Shown here: piece after piece, positions 43,047-53,508 of the stretch
Layout of the letters: every line of letters begins with the position of its first letter
Numbering within the stretch: the stretch's first letter is position 1
Source: Cyclobacteriaceae bacterium
GTDB lineage: Bacteria; Bacteroidota; Bacteroidia; Cytophagales; Cyclobacteriaceae
DNA length: 64,000 nucleotides
Assembly: GCA_022842845.1 (NCBI GenBank)
Contig: JALHOT010000008.1
Coordinates: 60,176 to 124,175 of the forward strand
Direction: 5' to 3'
Program-made: the position numbers and the translations under genes
The notes under the pieces: model-generated
The model's database searches: none
The model's input: the letters and a program-made list of their open reading frames with translations, nothing else
Told to the model about the DNA's origin: nothing

Positions 43047-43088
43047 GTTAGATTCCTGGTGCCAAAACAGTTTATTTTGAACTATTAT

Positions 43089-45071
43089 ATGCGTCATTTT
43101 ACTAATTTGTTTGTGCTGTTCCTACTTTTTTCCCTCCTGTATATTCCTCGATTACAGGGGCAGCCGTTGCCTGAGCTCAATGCGACCCAAGTCAAAAATC
43201 AGTTAGTTGAGATTCGAAGGATTCAAAACCCACAAGAATCTATTAAGCCATTGCAACAATTGCTTCGGCAAACTTCACTTTCCTCTGATTCCCTGCGATC
43301 GGTTATCCTGCTAGAGCTCGGCACCAACTTTGGCCGGTTTTATAGTAATGATTCGGCCATCCATTATCTGACTTCTGCACTTACACTTACAAAGGCAAAA
43401 CCATGGGTTGTATTGACAAGCGAAATCTATAATTATGCCGGCAACGTGATGCGCAACAGGAGTGACAATCAAAAAGCAATGCACTATTATGACAGTGCAC
43501 TGCAAGCGCTGGGTGATAATCGCTCGCGCGAACGCTATGTATGCGAGGCAAAGATATTGGGTAACATCGGTGGGATACATTACGATCTGGAAGAATTTGA
43601 AAAAGCACTGGAATTTGCCGGAAGATCAAGTCGGATTACGGAAGAGCATCAATTAAATGAAAGAAAGGTTGGAAGTTACATTATGCTTGCCTTTGCAGCG
43701 CGTGCCTCCGGAAAGATAGAACTGGCGACTGTCAATACCGAAAAGGCACTTGTGGCTATGAATGAGTTAAAGGATTCAAGTTACCTGGCTCATACTTATT
43801 ATAATCTGGCATCCTTGCAACAGATACAAAAAAAGTGGGATGCTGCTTACCAAAATTTCGGTCAAGCATATGCGGTCGCTATCATCATGGGCGAAGAAGA
43901 AGTTGCTGTAAGCTGTCTAATTTCACAAGGACAAATAAACTTGCAAAAGCAGGAATTTGATAAAGCATATCAATTAGCAGAGCAAGCATTACAACGATCA
44001 TTATCAAACAGATTTTTCCCAAAGATTCTTGAAGGGCTGGATATTCAGTACCAAAGTCTGAAAGCAAAAAATCTTTGGAAAGAGGCCGCGATAGTACAAG
44101 AGAAGCGACTAGCCTTTAAAGATTCGTTATTCAACGTACAATCGAAGCAGCAGGTGTCTGAGTTAGAAACGCGCTACGAAACACAAAAAAAAGAAGAAAC
44201 CATTCGAGATCTCGAACAACAAAGGCAAATCCGGGAGTTAGAAGCAACTACTGCACGACAATGGCGATTGGGTTTACTCATCATTGTTGTGCTGCTTTTG
44301 TTCGTGATGGCAGTACTCTACAATCGATATCAATTGAAACAACGTGCTGCTAAAGTAATGGATGAGAAAAATCTTGAATTGCGGCAATTGAATTCCTTCA
44401 AAGATAGAATGTTTGCTGTGATCAGTCACGATTTACGAAATCCCGTTGATGCGTTCAGTATGTTGATGGAAAGTCTTAATCAAAACTTACAACATGCCAG
44501 TCAGCAGGAAATGAAGGAGTTTATGGAGAGTATGTTAACTTCTGCACGCGATCTGAAAGGATTATTGAACAATCTATTAGAATGGTCGATGGTGCAGATT
44601 GGTAAGCTTCCCTTTAATCCAAAGCCATTTATTATTGATCAGGCCATCCGAGAAAGTATTAGTCATATAAAATCTATGGCCGATGCAGCAGGAATTACGA
44701 TTAGTTACACCAGCGTTAACACTGTAGTGACTGCCGATCGGAACATGGTTGTAATTGCAGTTCGTAACATTCTTACCAATGCCATTAAATTCAGCCACCA
44801 GAATGGAAATGTTTTCATCAACGTGATGGAACATCCCGGTAAGGCAACAGTAACCGTACGCGATGAGGGTCTGGGAATTTCAGCAGATGAGATGAGTAAA
44901 CTGTTTAATGATAACGAAGATGCCAGAAGTATTGGAAACTCCTCTGCGAAAGGGTCAGGAATAGGTTTGCTGTTATGCAAAGAACTCATTGCCAGAAATG
45001 GCGGTAGAATTTATGCAGAGAGTACCGAGGGCAAGGGAAGTATTTTTTATATTGATATACCACTGGTATGA
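43089..45071 (+). CDS. TPR-containing sensor histidine kinase
   Basis: A 660-residue sensor kinase. The ATG at 43089 is preferred because it begins a clean signal peptide (MRHFTNLFVLFLLFSLLYIP...LQGQ); a GTG at 43059 would add ten residues before it. Periplasmic TPR repeats span about residues 60-340 (for example AMHYYDSALQALGD, EKALEFAGRSSRI, AYQNFGQAY). A coiled coil and a transmembrane helix follow (near 390-412). HisKA has VISHDLRNPVDAF (His near 447) and the HATPase has NILTNAIKFSH, DEGLGIS and GSGIGLLLC. The next gene overlaps its stop by 4 bp and encodes the partner regulator. Confidence 0.92.
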   Translation: MRHFTNLFVLFLLFSLLYIPRLQGQPLPELNATQVKNQLVEIRRIQNPQESIKPLQQLLRQTSLSSDSLRSVILLELGTNFGRFYSNDSAIHYLTSALTLTKAKPWVVLTSEIYNYAGNVMRNRSDNQKAMHYYDSALQALGDNRSRERYVCEAKILGNIGGIHYDLEEFEKALEFAGRSSRITEEHQLNERKVGSYIMLAFAARASGKIELATVNTEKALVAMNELKDSSYLAHTYYNLASLQQIQKKWDAAYQNFGQAYAVAIIMGEEEVAVSCLISQGQINLQKQEFDKAYQLAEQALQRSLSNRFFPKILEGLDIQYQSLKAKNLWKEAAIVQEKRLAFKDSLFNVQSKQQVSELETRYETQKKEETIRDLEQQRQIRELEATTARQWRLGLLIIVVLLLFVMAVLYNRYQLKQRAAKVMDEKNLELRQLNSFKDRMFAVISHDLRNPVDAFSMLMESLNQNLQHASQQEMKEFMESMLTSARDLKGLLNNLLEWSMVQIGKLPFNPKPFIIDQAIRESISHIKSMADAAGITISYTSVNTVVTADRNMVVIAVRNILTNAIKFSHQNGNVFINVMEHPGKATVTVRDEGLGISADEMSKLFNDNEDARSIGNSSAKGSGIGLLLCKELIARNGGRIYAESTEGKGSIFYIDIPLV

Positions 45072-45706
45072 GCCAACCCGTTAAAATATTTCTGGTAGAC
45101 GACCATAAGCTGATACGCGATGGCATCCGCGCCATGTTGTTGGGTAATTTAAGTTTCAAGGTAGTGGCTACCGCCAGTAGCGGAGAGGAATTATTTAACC
45201 AAGTGGAGGAAGTTCAGCCGGATATTTGTGTGCTCGATATTCAACTGCCTGGCATGAGTGGAGTGGAGATTGCGGAAATATTGAAAGTAAAATATGCCAG
45301 CATTAAAATATTGGTGTTAACGGCTATGAAAGAAAATGCACCGGTAAAGCAATGCCGGGCAATAGGTGTTGAGGGCATGATTTCGAAGGATTCAGGAAAG
45401 GATACCTATTTGGAGGCACTTGAAGCATTGAAGGCAGGACGCACCTTTTATGCGGGCCAGTTTACCGAGTTGCTTCTTAAGGCAGTGCAGGGTAAGAGTG
45501 ATCAATTGGCGTTACTATCCGATCGCGAGGTGGATTTTATTAAAGCCTTTGCCAAGGGACTATCGCATAAAGAAATTGCGGATTACCTCAATATCAGTCC
45601 GCGCACGGTAGAAGTACACAAGAAAAACTGCATGGACAAGCTCAACTTCAAAAACGATGTGGATTTGATTAAATTCGCCATCAAAGAAGAACTTACAACG
45701 ATTTAA
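45068..45706 (+). CDS. LuxR/NarL-type response regulator
   Basis: A 212-aa regulator with a receiver domain (acidic pair DDH at 11-13, phospho-acceptor Asp57 in VLDIQLPG, Thr85-type LVLTA, Lys107 in ISKD). It has a C-terminal LuxR helix-turn-helix (about 145-205: LSDREVDFIKAFAKGLSHKEIADYLNISPRTVEVHKKN in outline). The start codon overlaps the stop of the TPR kinase (ATGA), which implies translational coupling. The next gene in the same direction is the giant T9SS surface protein, a possible target. Confidence 0.95.
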   Translation: MSQPVKIFLVDDHKLIRDGIRAMLLGNLSFKVVATASSGEELFNQVEEVQPDICVLDIQLPGMSGVEIAEILKVKYASIKILVLTAMKENAPVKQCRAIGVEGMISKDSGKDTYLEALEALKAGRTFYAGQFTELLLKAVQGKSDQLALLSDREVDFIKAFAKGLSHKEIADYLNISPRTVEVHKKNCMDKLNFKNDVDLIKFAIKEELTTI

Positions 45707-45765
45707 GTTGAGTTGTAGGTCTTTGTTGTTAGCAACCATTAGCAACTAAGAACTAACAACTACGT
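45707..45765. repeat. Heptad-periodic inverted-repeat element H1
   Basis: The spacer after the response regulator shows a 7-nt period. Its left arm is AGTTGTA-GGTCTTT-GTTGTTA and its right arm is TTAGCAA-CTAAGAA-CTAACAA. The arms are imperfect inverted repeats of each other (for example AGTTGT at 45711 with ACAACT at 45756, and TTGTTAG with CTAACAA). The element ends about 94 bp before the giant gene's ATG and resembles H2 and H3 near ileS. Confidence 0.55.
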
Positions 45766-45858
45766 AAAACCCCTCATCACCTTTACGGTATTTCCCCAAT
45801 ATCCTTACGCTGGGTTTACAGGCAACTTTACAGTGCCTTATTCATCAAAACCTATCGT

Positions 45859-48800
45859 ATGAAAAAATTTACACTACCCATTTACCGAACGGCCATTTTA
45901 TATGCTGTGTCGATGGTTTTTTTATTAAGTTCTGCAATCAGCTACGGGCAACAAGCCTGGACTTTGCTACCAGAAACAAACGCTGGAATATTTTCTAGCA
46001 TTTATGCCGTGAACGATGGTCAGGCCCTGCAAGGTGGACAATCACCTTTATACAAGGTCGGACGCCTCGGGTTAGCTAGTAAGTCTAACGATGCCGGTGT
46101 TTCCTGGATTGCTCAGAATTCCAGTGCGAGTGTTGACCTAAATGATGTTCATTTTGAGGACCAGTTCAATGGTTGGGCTGTTGGAAATGGTGTGATCTTA
46201 AGAACAACCAATGGAGGAACTTCCTGGACTGCAACCAATATACCTGGTATTAATTTTACTTCTATCCATCAGTACGCTACGGGTCAAACATTATGGGCCG
46301 CAGGATCAGGTGGAGCAATTTATCGATCCAATAATCAAGGCGTAAGTTGGACTGCCGTTACCTCGAACACAACTGCAAACTTATCTGATATACTTGCGTA
46401 CACGACTAGCACCATTATTGCCGTAGGAGCTAACGGCACCATTTCCCGTTCTACTGATGGCGGTGTTACCTGGACTTCTACTACGGTAGGTTCCACTTCG
46501 CTAAATGCTATTGCAGGTTTTTTGAACTCGGCCGTAATTGTGGTAGGAAATTCAGGAACAATATTGCGAAGCGCTACTGCTGGTCAATCGTGGTCAACCA
46601 TAACCACTGCAGGTACTACGGTAGCCTTACTGGATGTGCAATTTGCTGACAATATTTTTGTTGCTTGCGGCAATGCAGGTACCATTTTGCGCAGTACAAA
46701 CACAGGAACTGGCTGGACTATTATTCCGACCGGAAATAACGAAGTATTAAGGAAGATTACCAGTCGTTTGGAACCATCTAATATCAGATTCTGGATTGGT
46801 GGTGAAAGAGGAATATTAACATCTAGCTTTCAGGCCACTGCTTGTGTTACACCACAAGTTGCTTTAACATCGCCTGCTACTGTTACTAGTTGTGTAGGTG
46901 GATCTGTTACGCTGGAAGCCAATCACTCAGGCACAGTTGGAAGACGAGTATGGAAAAAGAATGGAGTAAATTTATTTACCACTACGGTTCATCCTTCTAA
47001 AATCACATTATCAAACTTACAAGTTACTGGTGCCGGCATTTACACGATGGAAGTATCTGGACCATGCGGAACCGTAACAACTAATCCAATAACGGTTAAC
47101 GTGAACGCGACTCCGCAACCCTCTGCTGTTATTGGCTCAGGGTCACCATTGCAAAATGTGGCTACAACGTATTCGGTTTCACCTATTCCTGGTGCAACCT
47201 ATAATTGGACGGCTGGCGGTGGCGGCATCGTAACCGGAACGGGTAATGAAGTTCAAATTGCCTGGAGTACTATAGGGTTGAAGACGATATCGGTTACGGC
47301 TACAGATGATTGTGGAACTTCTGCCGTCCGCAATGCAACGGTAAATGTTTTAAGCTGCATAGCCCCTGCGCAACCTTCAGTGATCACTCGTACTTTAGGA
47401 AGTGAGTGTACCAGTGCTTCGGCTATGTATTCTGTAACGGCTGAACAGGGTGTAACCTACACATGGTCGTTAAGTGCCGGTGGTACAATTACCAGTTCAG
47501 GAAATTCTGCTACCGTGGTGTGGAATGCTACAACTGGTTCCCGAACTATCACGGTTACACCATCAAATTTGTGTGGCAACGGAACAGCCAGAACATTAAG
47601 TGTTATGGTTGGGTCTTCTCCTGCTCAACCATCAGCGATTACCGGCTCAACCTCCGTTTGCACGGGCGCAAGTACTGCTTACAGCGTTACCAACGTAACG
47701 GGTACAACTTATACCTGGGATACCGGTGGTGCTGGCACCATATCAGGAAGTGGAAATGCTATAACTGTTACCTGGAATTCGGCTGGTGCAAAGACACTTA
47801 CCGTAACCCCTTCTAATGCTTGTGGGGCAGGCCTGGTGCGCACACTTAGTGTTTCCGTAACTTCAACACCCTCCCAATCCAGCGTAATTACGGGAGCAAC
47901 TGCAGTTCAAACAGGATCATCTTCTCAATATAGTATTACACAAGAAAGTGGGGTTACCTATGCCTGGAATGGTGGCATCGGTGCCACCGTTACTGGTTCC
48001 GGTAATTTGGTATCGATCTCATGGTCTTCTGCCGGAAGTAAAACCATTACCGTTACACCTTCGAATGGATGCGGTGCTGGGGCAGCCAGAACTCTTACTG
48101 TTAATGTTTCAGATTGTGTTATACCAGCTCAGCCAAGCACGGTAAGCGGAAGCACTACAGCGTGTGTTGGCATTGGCAGCATTTATTCAGTTACAGCTAC
48201 AGGTGGCGTAAGTTATAATTGGGATCCGGGTTTAGATGGCGCTGTTGTAGGTTCTGGAAATTCCGTAACACTTACATGGAGCACGAATGGCTCTAAGATA
48301 ATTACCGTTACACCTTTTAATGCATGTGGCAACGGGCCAACCAGAACATTCAATGTTACTGTAAGTGGAGCACCCATGCAACCCTCTGTGATTACCGGTT
48401 CTACGGCTGCATGTAAAGATGCGACTACTGCATATAGTGTAACCAATGTACCAGGCGTAACCTATACCTGGGAAACTGGAGGTAAGGGAACCGTAAGTGG
48501 ATCTGGCAGCAGCGTGAACATCACCTGGACTAATACCGGAACCAATACTCTAGTCGTTACTCCAAGTACAAGTTGCGGGACAGGTATATCCAGAACTCTT
48601 ACCGTTGTTGTTAATCGTGTTCCTGACCCAGTAAGTGAGATTACCGGTAGTTTTTCAGGATGTGTCAACACTGCGATTCCGTTTAGTGTTACGAATGTAT
48701 CCGGTGTTACCTATACCTGGAATGGTGGAGCGAATTCAACTCCCTCCAGCGCAACCAATAGCCCAACCGTAACCTGGACTACAGCTGGTTCTAAAACATT

Positions 48801-51800
48801 AACAGTTACGCCAAGCAATTCTTGCGGTAATGGCCTTTCTGCTTCTAGAACGATAACAATAACCCCGCTTCCATCAGCAGCAGGTGCCATCACGGGTAGC
48901 ACCGCTGCAACAGAAGGTGTGGCACAAACTTATTCTGTTGCCAATGTCGCGGGAACAACGTATACATGGAGTGGTGGCAGTGGAGCTACGATAATTGGTG
49001 TAGGTAATTCCGTTCAGATAAGCTGGTCGTCTATTGGTTCCAAAACGGTTTCTGTAACCCCTTCCAACGCATGTGGTTCAGCAACAGCCAATACGCTGGG
49101 TGTTACGGTGGGCAGCGCACCTTGTGCACCACTGGGAGCTCCTGCAAATGTTACCGGATCAACATCGTTTATTACTGGATCTACTGCTGCATTTACTGCA
49201 GCTCTGGTATCAGGAGCAGTTAGCTATACCTTTACAGTATCACCTTCAACAGGAACTTCCATCGTTAATACGGCCAATTCAAATGAGAAGAATATTACAT
49301 TTGCCAATGCAGGCACATATGTAATTGCTGCTGCAGCAGTAAATGCCTGTGGTGGAACCAGCCCACCAGTAACAATAACTGTTCAGGTATGTGACTCTCC
49401 TGTTGTTCCACCTACTGGTCTTGTATCACAAGGTGCTGCTTGTATCGGCAAGAAACAACGATATTCAGTCAATGTTGTTCCCGGGTTTACCTATCAATGG
49501 TTTGCCACCAATGGTGTTGTGACCAATGTAAGTAATGGCGTGGCTGATATTACCTGGAATAATACTTCAACCGGGCAGGTAAGTGTGCGATCGGTTAATC
49601 CTTGCGGAGCTGCTAGTGCATTAGTTTTTGGGACATCGGAAACATTAATTGGAAATCCTTCTGAAGTAACGATCACCAACAATCTGGTGGGAGCATTTTG
49701 TGATGGCAAGGTGGTAACCTGGACGATTAGTAATCCACAAGCTGGAGTAACATATGAGTGGGTTTCTGACCGGGCAGCTACACCTACTGCTACCGCGATA
49801 ACTGCAACCATCAATGGACCTATTAACATCCAACTTTATGGAAATAATGCATGTGCTACGAACTTTGCATTAAGTGGTATAACAGGTAATCCATTTCCAG
49901 TGCCCACTACGGCTCCGGGTGTCATCAGTGGTACACTAACACCAACTGTTGGACAAATCGTGGACTACACTATTCCAAACGAAGGCTCACCTTTTGGAGT
50001 TCGATGGAATTTTGGTTCCGGTGCATCGGATTTGCCTGTGGGAACAACTTCTATGCAGGCATTATTTGGTACCCCCGGAGCAAAAACATTGACTGCTCAA
50101 TATGTTTCCAATCCAAGTTGTAATGTGGCTGGCCCTGCCAGAACGTTAGAAGTAGTAGCCGTTAATCCTTGTACGGTGCCTTCAGCACCAACTGCTGTTA
50201 CCCGTTTGCATGGCGGTGATATATGTAAAGATGTGGCGTATGCTTTTTCGGTTCCTAACATCGCAGGTGTAACCTATAATTGGAATGCAGGCCCTGATGC
50301 AGTTATAACTGGTTCAGGAAATGAAGTCCTTATTAAATGGAGCACTGTTGGAACAAAAAATATTACAGCCTCCTACACGAATGCCTGTGGCACTTCAGCA
50401 CTTCAGCAAACCAGCATTAATATTGCAGTTCCTCCCACGGCTTTGAGCATTACCGGAAACAGTACAGCCTGTCAATTAGCGACAACCAACTATTTGGTTA
50501 GCAACATTAGTGGAATCACCTACACTTGGGAAGCTCCGGGAGCAACTATAACTGGACAAGGAACCAATAATATCAGTATCAATAATTGGCCGAACGCAGG
50601 TATGAATACGGTGCGTTTCAAACCCGGAAACAGTTGTGGTTTTGGACCTGAATCTACTATTAATGTTACCGTGAGCGCTTCACCAGCAGTACCATCTATT
50701 ATTACTGGTGATGCCGAAATATGTATTAACAGCGTAAAAGCTTACAGCATAGTGAATGAGCCAGGGGTAACCTACACCTGGGATGCAGGTGCTAACTCCA
50801 CCATTACAGGTACTGGCAATTCGCGTTCAATAGCATGGTCAACAACAGGTTCTAAAACAATCACAGTAACTCCTGCTAACGCTTGTGGTAGTGGTACTGC
50901 CCGGACATTAGTGGTAAGTGCTATTGGTGTACCTGCCCAACCTTCGGCTATCACTGGCACCGCCACTCCAACCATTGGAAGTTCAGTGGCCTATTCTGTA
51001 ACCAATGTAACTGGCGTTAACTATGCCTGGTCACTATCCGATAAGGGTTCGTTATCAAGTACTGGTAATTCATCATCCGTGATTTGGAATACCGCAGGCA
51101 GTGCAACACTTTCCGTTACACCAAGCAATGCTTGTGGTAATGGCACTGCTCGCACGCTGGCGGTTACTGTTAACAAAGTTCCGCAGGCAATAACGTTTAC
51201 ATTAACAAGCCCTTTATTAGCCAACGCTGAAGTGATTTTAAATGGCACTTCCGATTCAGGTTTGCCTGTGAGTTATACCAGTTCTAACACTTCTGTTGCA
51301 GAGATTATTGGTGGCAATCTATTTATTAAAGGATCAGGCAGTATTAACATCACAGCCTCGCAAGCTGGTGATAATGTTTATGCACCAGCAACTAATGTAG
51401 TAGTGCCGTTAACAATCAATAAGGATAACCAAACGATTACTTTCGCTTCACTTACATCTCAGACTTTTGACAACGGTAGTTTTGTATTGGAGGCGACTAC
51501 TACCTCTGAATTGCCCATCACATTCGTAAGTTCTAATACATCAGTGGTTACTATTAGTGGTAACATTGCTACAATAGTGGGTGCGGGAAACACCAATATT
51601 ACTGCATCACAGGGAGGAAACGCGATCTATAATGCTGCTACACCAATTGTGCGCGCACTTACGGTGAATAAGGCGGATCAGACGATAATGTTTGAACCAA
51701 TAGTGGCGAAGAGTATTAGCGATCCTCCCTTCCCTTTAACAGCAATTGCTACTTCGGGTCTGGCAGTAAGTTACACCAGTTCGAATCCTGCTGTGGCCAC

Positions 51801-53499
51801 CGTTAGTGGAAGTACGGTAACAATCGTAGGCCAAGGAACTACCACAATTACAGCATCTCAGGCAGGTAATGTAAATTATAGTGCGGCTACCAATGTGCCG
51901 CAAATACTTACGGTTAATAGTAAACAAAGTCAAACCATAATCTTCTCGGCTCTGGCTGCGAAAACTTTTGGTGATCCTAATTTCAATTTAAGTGCAACAA
52001 CTTCATCAGGTCTTGCCATTAGTTATAGCAGTTCCAATACGGCAGTAGCTACCATTAGCGGTAACACCGTTACGATTGTCGGAGCAGGCACTGCCAACAT
52101 TACTGCTTCTCAAGCGGGAGATGCTATTTACAATCCTGCCGTTGATGTGATGCAACAGCTCATTGTTAATAAAGCTAATCAAACCATCACGTTTGGTGCG
52201 TTGGCAGCTCGCCAGTTAAGTGAGGGTAGTTTTCAGTTATCCGCAACAGCTTCATCCGGATTGTCGGTAAGTTTCGCTAGTTCCAATACCAGTGTTGCAA
52301 CGATAAGCGAAAATACTGTGACATTGGTTGCAGCCGGAACGACAACCATTACGGCCACACAAATTGGAAATGAAAATTACAATGCGGCTTCAGCAGTTGC
52401 ACAGGTGTTAACTGTAAATAACATGCAGGCACAAACCATCACTTTCTCAACGCTGGCAGCAAAAACTTTTGGTGATGCTAATTTCAACTTAAGTGCAACC
52501 GCTTCTTCAGGTCTTGCAGTAAGTTACACCAGTTCCAATGCATCGGTAGCTACTATCAGTGGTAATACAGTAACAATTGTTGGTGCGGGTACTACTGTTA
52601 TCACAGCATCACAAGCAGGGAACAGCCAATACGATCCGGCTGCCAGTGTTGAACAAACACTCACGGTAAACAAGGCCAACCAGATGATCACTTTTGCATT
52701 GCCTGCCGAGCGTGGCTTAACACAAGGCAACCTGACTTTGGCGGCTACTTCTACCTCTGGTTTGACGATTTTGTACAGCAGTTCAAATACTTCGGTGGCT
52801 ACTGCATCCGGATCAACGCTTACCCTGTTAGCGGCTGGGAATACTACTATTACTGCAACGCAAGCAGGCAATACGAATTACAACGCAGCCAGTAATGTTG
52901 TGTTGTCTTTAATGATTATTGATGACCGACAGACAATTGCACTGACTGGCGATCTTAATTTTGGAAATGTATTACTAGGAGAAACAACAACAAGAACCAT
53001 GACCATAACCAATAGAGGAAATGCAGTGTTGCAGATAAGTGCCATTACCCTTCCGCAAGGTTTTTCAAGTGCTGTTGGAGCAACTACCGTAAATGCAAAC
53101 GCAAGTATTACAACACAGATAACTTTTGCGCCTACTGAATTGAAATCATATACAGGTTCTGCTGTTATTAACTCTGATGCAATTAGTGGAAATAGCTCTT
53201 TAACATTAAGTGGAACTGGTGTAACCATTACCGGTTTTAATGAACCTGGAATGCCAGCAGGCGAATTAGATGTTTATCCTAATCCTGGCACTGGTGCCTA
53301 TATGGTGAAAATTAAAATGGCCATGAATAAAACCGTTGTAGTCACAGATTTTTCTGGGAGGGCACGATACAGAATACTTAAATCAACGGATGAACAACAT
53401 CATCAGTTAGACCTGTTGGACTTACCGGAAGGAATCTATTACCTCAAGATTGAAGAGCAAGGATCGGTGGCTGTAAAGCGTATTGTAAAACTTAACTAG
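45859..53499 (+). CDS. Giant T9SS-exported surface protein with PKD-like and Ig-like (Big_2) repeats
   Basis: A 2546-residue secreted protein. A signal peptide covers residues 8-30 (ending ISYGQQ). Then comes a YCF48/BNR-like propeller (about 35-325; repeated GGTSWT/GVSWT motifs) and an Ig-like domain (about 340-415). About sixteen PKD-like domains of 80-90 residues follow (about 417-1775; consensus PSxITGSTxAC...YSVTNVxGVTYTW...GSKTITVTPSNACG). Seven Big_2-like repeats of about 82 residues are next (1776-2352; QTITFxxLAAKTFGD...SSNTSVATISGNTVTIVGAGTT), then a choice-of-anchor-D-like domain (about 2355-2455). The C-terminal type A T9SS sorting domain (about 2470-2546) contains LDVYPNPGTGAYMVKI and ends VKRIVKLN. 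The product is a probable adhesin or matrix protein on the cell surface. Confidence 0.95.
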   Translation: MKKFTLPIYRTAILYAVSMVFLLSSAISYGQQAWTLLPETNAGIFSSIYAVNDGQALQGGQSPLYKVGRLGLASKSNDAGVSWIAQNSSASVDLNDVHFEDQFNGWAVGNGVILRTTNGGTSWTATNIPGINFTSIHQYATGQTLWAAGSGGAIYRSNNQGVSWTAVTSNTTANLSDILAYTTSTIIAVGANGTISRSTDGGVTWTSTTVGSTSLNAIAGFLNSAVIVVGNSGTILRSATAGQSWSTITTAGTTVALLDVQFADNIFVACGNAGTILRSTNTGTGWTIIPTGNNEVLRKITSRLEPSNIRFWIGGERGILTSSFQATACVTPQVALTSPATVTSCVGGSVTLEANHSGTVGRRVWKKNGVNLFTTTVHPSKITLSNLQVTGAGIYTMEVSGPCGTVTTNPITVNVNATPQPSAVIGSGSPLQNVATTYSVSPIPGATYNWTAGGGGIVTGTGNEVQIAWSTIGLKTISVTATDDCGTSAVRNATVNVLSCIAPAQPSVITRTLGSECTSASAMYSVTAEQGVTYTWSLSAGGTITSSGNSATVVWNATTGSRTITVTPSNLCGNGTARTLSVMVGSSPAQPSAITGSTSVCTGASTAYSVTNVTGTTYTWDTGGAGTISGSGNAITVTWNSAGAKTLTVTPSNACGAGLVRTLSVSVTSTPSQSSVITGATAVQTGSSSQYSITQESGVTYAWNGGIGATVTGSGNLVSISWSSAGSKTITVTPSNGCGAGAARTLTVNVSDCVIPAQPSTVSGSTTACVGIGSIYSVTATGGVSYNWDPGLDGAVVGSGNSVTLTWSTNGSKIITVTPFNACGNGPTRTFNVTVSGAPMQPSVITGSTAACKDATTAYSVTNVPGVTYTWETGGKGTVSGSGSSVNITWTNTGTNTLVVTPSTSCGTGISRTLTVVVNRVPDPVSEITGSFSGCVNTAIPFSVTNVSGVTYTWNGGANSTPSSATNSPTVTWTTAGSKTLTVTPSNSCGNGLSASRTITITPLPSAAGAITGSTAATEGVAQTYSVANVAGTTYTWSGGSGATIIGVGNSVQISWSSIGSKTVSVTPSNACGSATANTLGVTVGSAPCAPLGAPANVTGSTSFITGSTAAFTAALVSGAVSYTFTVSPSTGTSIVNTANSNEKNITFANAGTYVIAAAAVNACGGTSPPVTITVQVCDSPVVPPTGLVSQGAACIGKKQRYSVNVVPGFTYQWFATNGVVTNVSNGVADITWNNTSTGQVSVRSVNPCGAASALVFGTSETLIGNPSEVTITNNLVGAFCDGKVVTWTISNPQAGVTYEWVSDRAATPTATAITATINGPINIQLYGNNACATNFALSGITGNPFPVPTTAPGVISGTLTPTVGQIVDYTIPNEGSPFGVRWNFGSGASDLPVGTTSMQALFGTPGAKTLTAQYVSNPSCNVAGPARTLEVVAVNPCTVPSAPTAVTRLHGGDICKDVAYAFSVPNIAGVTYNWNAGPDAVITGSGNEVLIKWSTVGTKNITASYTNACGTSALQQTSINIAVPPTALSITGNSTACQLATTNYLVSNISGITYTWEAPGATITGQGTNNISINNWPNAGMNTVRFKPGNSCGFGPESTINVTVSASPAVPSIITGDAEICINSVKAYSIVNEPGVTYTWDAGANSTITGTGNSRSIAWSTTGSKTITVTPANACGSGTARTLVVSAIGVPAQPSAITGTATPTIGSSVAYSVTNVTGVNYAWSLSDKGSLSSTGNSSSVIWNTAGSATLSVTPSNACGNGTARTLAVTVNKVPQAITFTLTSPLLANAEVILNGTSDSGLPVSYTSSNTSVAEIIGGNLFIKGSGSINITASQAGDNVYAPATNVVVPLTINKDNQTITFASLTSQTFDNGSFVLEATTTSELPITFVSSNTSVVTISGNIATIVGAGNTNITASQGGNAIYNAATPIVRALTVNKADQTIMFEPIVAKSISDPPFPLTAIATSGLAVSYTSSNPAVATVSGSTVTIVGQGTTTITASQAGNVNYSAATNVPQILTVNSKQSQTIIFSALAAKTFGDPNFNLSATTSSGLAISYSSSNTAVATISGNTVTIVGAGTANITASQAGDAIYNPAVDVMQQLIVNKANQTITFGALAARQLSEGSFQLSATASSGLSVSFASSNTSVATISENTVTLVAAGTTTITATQIGNENYNAASAVAQVLTVNNMQAQTITFSTLAAKTFGDANFNLSATASSGLAVSYTSSNASVATISGNTVTIVGAGTTVITASQAGNSQYDPAASVEQTLTVNKANQMITFALPAERGLTQGNLTLAATSTSGLTILYSSSNTSVATASGSTLTLLAAGNTTITATQAGNTNYNAASNVVLSLMIIDDRQTIALTGDLNFGNVLLGETTTRTMTITNRGNAVLQISAITLPQGFSSAVGATTVNANASITTQITFAPTELKSYTGSAVINSDAISGNSSLTLSGTGVTITGFNEPGMPAGELDVYPNPGTGAYMVKIKMAMNKTVVVTDFSGRARYRILKSTDEQHHQLDLLDLPEGIYYLKIEEQGSVAVKRIVKLN
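47116..51180 (+). repeat. Array of about sixteen PKD-like domain repeats
   Basis: Within the giant gene, units of 240-270 bp recur about sixteen times. They encode YSVTNV.GVTYTW...GSGNSV...W.T.GSKTITVTPSNACG.G.ARTL. The copies vary most in the middle of the array (near 49100-50200), where four units are clearly diverged, and are most alike at both ends. Confidence 0.85.
51187..52920 (+). repeat. Array of seven Big_2-like domain repeats with 501-bp higher-order period
   Basis: Seven units of about 245-250 bp encode QTITF...SATASSGL.VSY.SSN.SVATISGNTVTIVGAGTT.ITASQAGN. AAAACTTTTG occurs at 51961 and again at 52462, 501 bp (two units) apart. The unit at 51943-52190 is closer to that at 52441-52690 than to the one between them, which shows duplication of a two-unit block. 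Confidence 0.8.
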
Positions 53500-53508
53500 T
53501 GCACAACT

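Noticed and set aside
48213-52871. Reverse-strand frames of 60-115 codons inside the giant gene
   Set aside because: They arise from the periodic Thr/Ser/Val-rich coding sequence and have no start context or protein-like composition of their own.
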